DNA of 64,000 nt from Kappaphycus alvarezii (lineage: Eukaryota > Rhodophyta > Florideophyceae > Gigartinales > Solieriaceae), in the NCBI GenBank assembly GCA_002205965.3, contig NADL03000122.1:124001-188000 (forward strand), written 5' to 3'. Below the pieces are notes generated by a model. The model ran no database searches, was not told the DNA's origin, and saw nothing but the letters and a program-made list of their open reading frames with translations. This document shows, in pieces, positions 57,181-64,000 of the stretch. Each line of letters opens with the position of its first letter. The stretch's first letter is position 1. A program made the position numbers and the translations under genes.

Positions 57181-58294
57181 GTAGTGCGTGCGTTTCGCAA
57201 GTTCAGCCATTGAGGCAGCTGCGCCGCCAGATAGGGCACACTGGGAAATGCGAGATGTGACCTGTGGATGGGCCACTGTGACATCGAAATCGATATCCCT
57301 CGGGTCGAGGCCATATGCACCAGGGATATAAAGATCTATGCAAAGGGCGGACGAGGGAGAGGACGACGGGGGAAGGGGAGGAAGCAGATGTTCAAGAGAG
57401 GCAGAAATTCCAAGCTCCTTACAGTAACGATGTAAAGCGTTACGCAAGACATTGTGGCGACGAGTCTGCCCATCGTCGTGCTTACAGGTGAGGGCATGTT
57501 TGCCCAGGGGATCGAGCAACGGGGCGATTTCGTTGGAACGGCGAGCACATACCGGACATCGATCATGACCGGAGAAAATCGCGCGTCCGAGGCGTAGAGA
57601 GACAGCGACTATCCAGGCTTGCGAGGACAAATAGGTGCCGTGGTGAAGGGGCGGTAAAGTTGAGAAAGCGGAACAGGAGGACGACTCACGGACGGAAAGG
57701 AGGCGACATCTGTCGTGGTCAGAGGATGAACGAAAGATCCGATTAAACGTCAAACTGTGAGGCTCAGACGAGATAGAAGACTGGAGCCGTTCGCCGGGGA
57801 CCGGCGTTTGACATCGCTGAAACAGAGAAGTGGGCGACAGGGAAGCAGAAAGATCTGGATATCGGGTAGATAATAAAAAGATCGCGGCCCGAGGCAATTC
57901 TTCCAGGTGTAGGTCTCCCGAGAACGAGAGCAGATCTGAAAAACGGCTGAAAACATCAATCATCGAAGCCGCATAAGCGGACTCAGGGATTGAAGAAGCG
58001 AGAGGAATGCCGAAACCACCGTAGGAAATAGGAAGGAAGGCTTGCTTCCATTCGGAGTCGGTGCAAGGACCATGAATCTGTGCGAAAGCCTCCCGCTGCT
58101 TCCGGTCGAAGCTGACGGCCAAAGCCGTAGATTGGTGGGGGGGAGAGAGTACGCAGCAGATAAATAACCTTACAGGCGTTCGCACAGAAACGGTGCAAGT
58201 GGTAGGCCATCTGGGCGTCATCGGAGGACTGAAGATAGGAAAAGATGCGATCGACTGCACCTTGATGGGTGTCGAATGTGTCGAATAACCCTCG

Positions 58295-58715
58295 ACGTAA
58301 GAATCTCGCGGGAAGGCGGATGTGTCCGCAGTCCATTGCGATTTCTTAAACCTCGACCGCCTTCGCCGTCCCTTCGAGAGAGGGGCGGTTGGATTCGCGG
58401 TGCAAGACTTGACCCGCTAGATGCGGCGCGTAGTGACGACTTCTGTTCAGATTCCTTTTTTCAAAATTGATCGATACTTTTTTACTGTGAATGTTGTGGT
58501 CGAAATGCTTATACACTATTCGCCTCTTGTTATTTCGAGTCTGGCATGATTGCGTGCCTCCTTGACTCATTGTGATATTTACTCTCTCAGATGAGTCCCT
58601 CCGTGAGTTATTGAGATAATTACTCACTCTCACTCTCACTTTCCAGGTAATCATTACAATCTTGGAGCATCCAGTATCAAGTCAAATATCCCTGTCACTA
58701 ATCAGTAATAAGTAT
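58295..58715. mobile_element. Unidentified insert of about 420 bp in the B element
   Basis: The B protein reads FDSFVSAAF at 58,725 and resumes with FDTHQGAVDRIFSYL at about 58,285. Relatives have no gap there, so the sequence between is an insertion. It has no coding capacity. A GC-rich end (58,345-58,440) grades into an AT-rich part with a short CTCACT run. No inverted ends are seen. A SINE or truncated element is possible. Confidence 0.5.
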
Positions 58716-61030
58716 ATGTTAGTCAAAGACAGAATGCGGCGCTGACGAAGGAATCAAAACCGATGAGAGAGCCGAGAACGGTAAAGCGATCAGGCTTGGA
58801 GAAGGGGCAGGGAAGAGTGAGGGGAGAAGGATTATAGGAGAGGCCGTAGATTTGGGTTTTAGTCATATTCAGTTCGAACCCGATGGCTTGTCCCTGACTC
58901 TGGAACAATTGCAAAGCCCCGAGGGCCTGCGAGCGGGGAACGACCAAGTTCCCATCGTCTACATACCAAGCGTTGCGCGGGGGGCGGAATTGCTCCTGGA
59001 ACTTGAGAACGAGAGGATAGAGAGCGAGAGCGAAAAGCATATCCCGCAACGGATCCCCCTGTTGAGTGCCATCGGCGCTTAGTATGGAGAATGAACCGAA
59101 TGAGAGAAAAGAGGTATCCCCATAGCAGTAGTGAACCCATCGCGCGATGCCAGGTGCAAAGTCCAGAACGGCATCAAGAATGCGTTGTCGAAAATGCTGT
59201 TGAAAGCATTGTGGGCATCGACTTGGATCAATACGTGGTCCTGGAACTTGGTGTTTTGCGTCAGGCGACGGACGGCATGAACAATGGCCTCAGCCCCACT
59301 TTTAACGCCCACGCCGAGTTGATGAGGCAAGAGATAGGAAGCTGCAGTCGAGCAAGCCTTGTGAGCGAGGAGGCGGGCAATAAGTCGGCGGAGGAGGAGA
59401 CCAACAGCTATAGGGCGAAGTCCACCGTTGGGCTTGTGGAGGGCTGTGAGCCGGCCCTCGCAGAAGTAGGCCCTGCACGAGTCCGGTAGTTCGCCGTTGG
59501 AACACATGTTAACAAACTTGGTCAGCACATAAAGACAGTCACGGGCGGGATGCACTCCCCCCGCAGGTCGAAGCAACATACGGAGAAAGAGGGGAAAGGC
59601 CATCAGATCCAGGGGCGGTGGACGGGTCGAGGCTATGGATGGCTCTACGAACATCCGAAACGGAAAACTTGACGGCAGGGGGAAGACGAGAGTTAGGGAG
59701 GGGCTGAACGGGGGACGCGGGCGTGGGGTGAAGGGATTTGAGTCTGCGGAGATTGTCTTCCGAGGGCACAACAGGTGGGGTATCGTGCAGTAAGGCTGCT
59801 GTGGCGCGGGAAGGACTGCCACGGTGCAGTAAGCGGCGGCTGCGCTGGAGGTAGATGGGGAAGGAGAGGGCGTCGGCATGAGTAGCAAGGGGGTGGGAGG
59901 CCCGAAAGGGAGAGGGCTTCAATGAAGAGGTCATCGAAGATACTGGAAGATGCGATACGAATGCGGTCAGCAAGATTGGAGCAGTTTTCAGCGCGGCTCT
60001 AGCGATGGAAGCGAGGATGATTGCGTCGAAATACGAGTTTGGGGAGGGCGACAAGTTCGAGAAGGGCACGATGACGATGTGCATCAGACGGAGCAGCGAT
60101 GACACGGCTCAGGGAGGCAAAATAGAGGTCGTAGGCCGCTGCTTGAACTAGGCGGGGGATGTACGGAAGAACGGGTATCGAAGCCCTGAAAAGAGCAGGG
60201 AAAGTAAGGGTAGTAGGAGGGACAGAAGCAATCCTTCCGGTCATTATCGGTCATTGATCCCGGAACTGGGACGTATTAAAGGACAGAAAACCGAGCGTCA
60301 GCCTGCGGGAGAACGGGGGAGCTGGGAGCGGAAGAGGTCGCAGGCCCTGGGCAGCGACGTGCAACCAGGGTAAAACCGTCCGTATCGGTCACTCCTGGAC
60401 GGGCGCGACGGCGCTTAGAGTGGACAGCGGGAACCGAAGGGGGTGCGAGGGGAGGCATGTCCCGGGCAAAGGTGGGATCGGCAGAAAGAGTCTGGTAAGC
60501 TGCGGATTCCATTTCGCGGAGGGATTGGGCAAAAGCAGGGGCCGGATACCACTTACAGGACGGAGATTCCAGGCGTTTGATTTCCTTTAGAAGGCCAGGA
60601 AGGACGCCGCGGAGCTGGGCAGGAGACATGTCTGAAGAGATGTCCATGATTTCGGAAAACACAGTTCGGGAGGGTCGCAGTTGTCCGATGTCTTCGCCAA
60701 GTTTTGGAAGGCGGTATAGGCGGAAGGAAAAGACGCCAAATCCCGCTTGGCAGCGCACACCATGAAGACATGAGGGGAAGAGGGGTGGATAATGGAAAAG
60801 GAGCTGGGAAAACCACATTGCGTGATGGCTCGGCGTAATGCGGGCGGATCGTGTACAGGAAATTCCGGAGTAGACGTAACGATGCAACTTGCTTGGTGTT
60901 GCCGCCAAGAATTTACTGACCGGACCCCATACCCTTGGACAGAGCAGCTTTCCTAGCTGGTTTTCCTCTTTCTGATTTCGCTCGTGACGGCTTTGATCTC
61001 CTCGGTGCCCAGATTGGAAACGATGCATTC

Positions 61031-61780
61031 ACCAAGGCGTTCCTCCGAGACAAAGTTGATGCATGTCGATGCACCCTGTAGCTTCTGGAGCACATCCGGG
61101 ACAAACGGGCCCGTTTCCATATGCGAATACTCTGCGCATCGGCATGACGCGTCACGCACGCGTTCAAGCTTGCCGACCCAAAAAACGCCTCGGACCCTGC
61201 AGCTGAGCATTCCAACTATAAGTCACCTCATGGAATCGTTCTCACGGACTCAGTGTGAAACCAAGCGTGTCTTCCGTTGCGCATCGGTTATCATGGTTTC
61301 TCCCTGATTGACACCTTCCTCCACGGAGCATTGTCCACCAGCCTCATGGATTCAGCCCCAACCCGTCTCCACACAGCGTAGTGCTCTTCGGCGTGGTTCT
61401 ACGTCGTCCTTAGAAAGCGCGCTCGCTGCAAAAGGACGTTCTTCTTTCTCGTCCCACCCAAGTTGCCCCTCCGTGCGTTCGTACGGCGCCTCCAAGACGA
61501 TTACTTCGTCACCGACCTCGGCTCCCACGACATTACCGCCGTTTCTGATAAGCGCGCAACTTGCAATCACTTCCAAATAGGGTAAAGCATGAGGCCAGGG
61601 CCAAGGCGTTCTGGGAGGATGATCTCTGGAGGGGTGTACCATGCTCGAGACATCACCATGATTACAGAACCCGTCGCCGGATACTAGGCCTCGCTTTTCG
61701 CCACAGTTTTACCGCAGATTTCCTTCAGGCACACACAACGTCTGCCACGAAAGATTCCGGCGCCTATTGAAGCATAATTT
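61031..61780. other. Unassigned, coding-like pieces
   Basis: A minus frame (61,210-60,953, 85 aa, FVSEERLGECIVSNLGTEEI) and a plus segment (about 61,400-61,580, RTFFFLVPPKLPLRAFVRRL) have protein-like composition, but I do not recognise either. They may be ORF1 parts of B-like elements. No start, promoter or repeat boundary is evident. Confidence 0.3.
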
Positions 61781-62070
61781 TAGGCCGCCAACTCGGTCTC
61801 CCAGTCCACACAGACTCGATACACAAGAAGCATATCATCCAGGACCAGCCTGCGAGCTTGAAGTTCATCTGTATGCGAGACTACAGCAGTGATAGTCATT
61901 GAACCCCTGTGTGTTGCATACACACGTTTGCCGTCCCCTAGGATGATACTATACGGTGGTATCATCCCTAAGTCATAGAGCCACTCCTTACACCTGACCA
62001 TATTGTCAGAGGCTCCAGAATCGAGTAGGGGGCATTCTGACGACGGCTTGCTATGTTCCGTTCGCAACAT
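61780..62070 (-). mobile_element. Ty1/copia protease-region scrap
   Basis: The minus strand reads LLDSGASDNMVRCKEW and then IILGDGKRVYATHRGSMTI, the retropepsin region of Ty1/copia Pol. Nothing else of the element is recognisable nearby. It is a small, broken and probably old fossil. Its upstream part lies in the inverted repeat at 62,032-62,394. Confidence 0.72.
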
Positions 62071-62394
62071 TTACCCTGCTGTGCAGCTAGTCACACCGTC
62101 CCTAAGTTGATCTTGAGCCCGATTACCGCAGTTTATTGCACTCCCTTTCTTCTGGTGATGAATCCCTTCAACCCCCTCGCGGGCGATGAGAAGCTGTGCC
62201 CTGTGTACTTCCGATTCCTCTGACGACGTACGGGTTTGTTTTCCCAAAAAGGGCTTGAATGGAATCATCACCAGGAGGAAGGGAGTACAAAAAACTGTGG
62301 TAATCGGGCTCAAGATCAACTTAGGGACGGTGTGATTAGCTGTACAGCAGGGTAAATGTTGAGAACGGAACATAGCAAGCCGTCGTCAGAATGC
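62032..62394. repeat. Large inverted repeat, 130-bp arms
   Basis: The left arm (62,032-62,161) and right arm (62,265-62,394) are reverse complements with about eight mismatches, separated by 103 bp. Both arms start with GCATTCTGACGACGG read inward. The arms belong to the copia-like scrap and its flank, so this is an inverted local duplication able to form a long hairpin. Confidence 0.85.
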
Positions 62395-62399
62395 TTTCT

Positions 62400-63403
62400 A
62401 CTTAATTTACAGCTGAACTGTCACAACTTCCTGCAACCGCTGGATGTCTAAAGTGATTACGCTGCTGACATCTGCCCTTCTGAGTCTGGACATCGACACT
62501 GAAATGACTCCATTCGTAACGCCCTCGCCTATCACCTCCTCCACACCGCTGGTTTTGACACCCAGCTCGAGGTTCCTGACCTCATCCCTGGTTCCGAACT
62601 TCGGCCCGGAGACATCTTTGTACATCCTCTTGTACATCCTCCCGCCTCCCCCGCTGACCCCTTTGAGAAAAGGGGGGAATGAATGGGGTAGTTTACTCCG
62701 TCGACTGGTAACTCTAGTGGGGGAAATCTGAACGGAACTTGGTGAGAAGGAAAGGAGAAAACAGAAATGGGTCCGCTCCTCCGTGGACCTGTGACGTACA
62801 TCAGTGGGTCAACGCAAGTGATGAGGCATGCCGCATTAGATAGTACAGCTTGCGCTGTTTGCCTATGCATAAGGACTATTTTGGCTCTCGAGAAGCTCTC
62901 CATTGCCCTCGTGGCCACATTTTCTGCCAATTCCCCGACGAACGCGTATGACTCCGGGTGCCACCCTCCCAGAACAGATATCTGGATTGGAACTAGCCCC
63001 TCCTGTCTCTCAGCAGAGAATACCCCCTTCGTACCTTGTACGCTTTGCAGATCAGGCCGCGTTCAGGGACGTTTGGGGGTTAAAGTACCTGATTCGGGAA
63101 TACGACCGGGCAAGGGGACTGTGAGAAACCAATTACCTGCGACGTTGTCAACATCGCCGTTTACGTGAACCGCCGCTGCAAGTGCGACGTGAGTCACCGG
63201 CGCCGCCGCTGCCCAAGGATACCACCGAAAGATTCAGAAGTTGGAACCCGAACTGTCCAGGCGAATGGTTCCCACGTCCCTGAAGCCTTCTCGTGGCACA
63301 CGCGACCTTGGTTTCCAGTTTCAGAGCCTTGCTTTTGACTCGCTAGGAGCCGCATGCTCTGATACCGTCCGGTTCCTCGAATGTTTTATCGACCGAGCTG
63401 AAG
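62400..63403 (+). mobile_element. Family E LINE, RLE end, split by a C fragment
   Basis: The plus strand reads IRNALAYHLLHTAGFDTQ and VPDLIPGSELRPGDIFV (about 62,510-62,630), the R-P-x-D form of the RLE active-site region. GAAAAQGYHRKIQKLEPELS (about 63,195-63,260) and SLGAACSDTVRFLECFIDRA follow up to 63,400. A minus-strand C fragment (62,690-63,124) lies between the parts. RT is not present. There are frame breaks. This wording differs from families A to D. Confidence 0.62.
62690..63124 (-). mobile_element. Family C LINE, last codons and UTR, in the E element
   Basis: The minus strand reads GLVPIQISVLGGWHPESY, then ENVATRAMESFSRAK and AVLSNAACLI, the C-terminal end of family C. About 110 codons plus a UTR of about 120 bp are present. 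The UTR differs from that of the abundant short C copies, so it is another subfamily. Confidence 0.72.
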
Positions 63404-63896
63404 TGCACAAATTGGCACCCGAAAAAAATCTAGTAGAGGACCAAAACTGTATACAGTATCGGAATTTGGAAGATATTTTTACAGTTTCTGAATTTGCAAG
63501 ATATTTTTAATTTGGATGAGTGTCGCAAAATCATGGGTTGATTTTTTTTATTTTAAGACCCTGTGCCATTAATAGGTGCCTTTACTGTACATGTCCAAGG
63601 TAGTCTTACTTTTCGAGGACGTCGCAGTATTTAAAGTTCGAAATCGACGTCGTTGAGGCAACCTCCCGCCATCAACTACCCCATCAGCTCACCCATTCTT
63701 TTGGCCCTTAACATGACCAACCTCCGCCCTTCCCTCGCCAACACCAGGTCATCCCGAGGCCTTTGTCCACTCAACGCTTTGGCTTTGATGGAAAATGGTC
63801 CAGCTGACTACGATGATTACTGTAGAAGGTTGGACCGGGAACGCGTTCGGGAGTGGGTCCGCCGTAGCTGCTTCGAGCAGACAGAAGATGCAGAGA

Positions 63897-63930
<34 letters not shown>

Positions 63931-64000
63931 AGAGGAGGACTGCGTGGATCCGTGGGAGCCACTAGTGTATAACGGTGGGGGGCTCCCATGGAGAATGAAG
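63404..64000 (+). mobile_element. LTR start with an acidic ORF (runs off the window)
   Basis: The first 170 bases match the start of the gypsy LTR at 1,131-950 read in reverse (CGAAAAAAATCTAG, GAATTTGGAAGATATTTT). A TATTTAAA box (63,628-63,635) is followed by an ORF opening at 63,713 (MTNLRPSLANTRSSRG) that stays open to the window end. It has ENGPADYDDYCRRLDRERV, a run of 13 Glu and WEPLVYN. It is a distant relative of the ORF in the solo LTRs. Whole or broken cannot be judged here. Confidence 0.72.

Larger units (their letters stand above)
25147..57210. repeat. Segmental duplication, copy 2
   Basis: This is the second copy of 1-22,411. It is about 10 kb longer because it contains a full C element at 28,947-33,196, four extra tandem A units plus a longer first A unit at 36,867-42,936, an A insert at 43,695-44,297, an LTR at 52,643-54,103 and another LTR-derived insert at about 55,575-57,180. 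It lacks the A insert found at 12,078-14,097. Identity is high up to about 55.4 kb and visibly lower in the last few hundred bases. Confidence 0.88.
55290..61030 (-). mobile_element. Family B LINE, long but broken, with two inserts
   Basis: Related to family A. From the right on the minus strand it has an N-terminal region (about 61,000-60,280, with PSCKWYPAPAFAQSLREMES), a pre-RT helix, and RT fingers (VKFSVSDVRRAIHSLDPST at about 59,690). KPNGGLRPIAVG, motif A (QVDAHNAFNSIF) and motif C (YVDDGNLV near 58,965) follow. Then come the linker (SGDLHLEELPRA), knuckle (CPVCARRSNEIAPLLDPLG, HALTC), RLE (DLYIPGAYGL, DIDFDVTVAHP) and the end LQARQVLTRSISD near 55,355. Five or more frameshifts break it. 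An LTR-derived piece (55,575-57,180) and an insert of about 430 bp (58,295-58,715) split it. Both outer ends are estimates. Confidence 0.8.

Noticed and set aside
58345-58460. tRNA-derived SINE head
   Set aside because: A weak B-box-like GGTCAAGTC is present on the minus strand but no A box or cloverleaf could be drawn.

Overview
The window is eukaryotic, from a repeat-rich genome. It holds no rRNA, tRNA, operon or single-copy housekeeping gene that I can recognise. Almost all of it is nested retrotransposon sequence. At least five lineages of non-LTR retrotransposon (LINE) carry a restriction-like endonuclease (RLE) in their C-terminus, as in the R2/NeSL/Utopia group. I call them families A to E. 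There are also Ty3/gypsy LTR remains and one small Ty1/copia scrap. The only likely host gene is a GATA-type zinc-finger gene. A protist or an early-diverging fungus would fit, but the sequence does not settle the organism.

The main architecture is a head-to-tail duplication. Positions 1-22,411 (copy 1) match 25,147-about 57,210 (copy 2) in the same order and orientation. The length difference comes from insertions present in only one copy. Copy 2 alone has a 4.25-kb family C element (28,947-33,196), a five-member tandem array of family A (36,867-42,936) and a family A insert (43,695-44,297). Copy 1 alone has a 2-kb family A insert (12,078-14,097). Each copy also has its own solo LTR at a different place (20,732-22,190 and 52,643-54,103). 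At these sites the other copy shows the empty target, so the insertions came after the copies separated. The same picture would arise if two haplotypes had been joined by the assembler.

Region by region, copy 1 runs: gypsy LTR and gag edge (1-1,131); decayed B and C fragments (1.1-3.5 kb); AT-rich DNA (3.5-4.3 kb); an internally deleted C element with an A insert (5.1-8.7 kb); unassigned DNA and a foldback repeat (8.7-10.6 kb); the GATA gene (10.6-11.9 kb, minus); C and A inserts (12.0-14.3 kb); a C element (15.1-17.3 kb); a D element riddled with short C 3-prime ends (17.7-20.6 kb); the solo LTR; and a 510-bp filler at the junction (22,412-22,921). Copy 2 starts with a truncated gypsy element (22,922-26,286), repeats this order, and runs into a long B element (about 55.3-61 kb). 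The right edge holds copia, E and C remnants and the start of another LTR (63,404 to the end).

The most unusual signal is an open reading frame inside the LTRs. It has a basic/arginine N-terminal block, a long acidic run and, in three copies, a conserved acidic-hydrophobic C-terminus. It recurs in four LTRs, sits about 80-120 bp downstream of a TATA-like box, and is absent from the shorter gypsy LTR. The second is the family A array, whose members are all joined through the same 7-bp target duplication.
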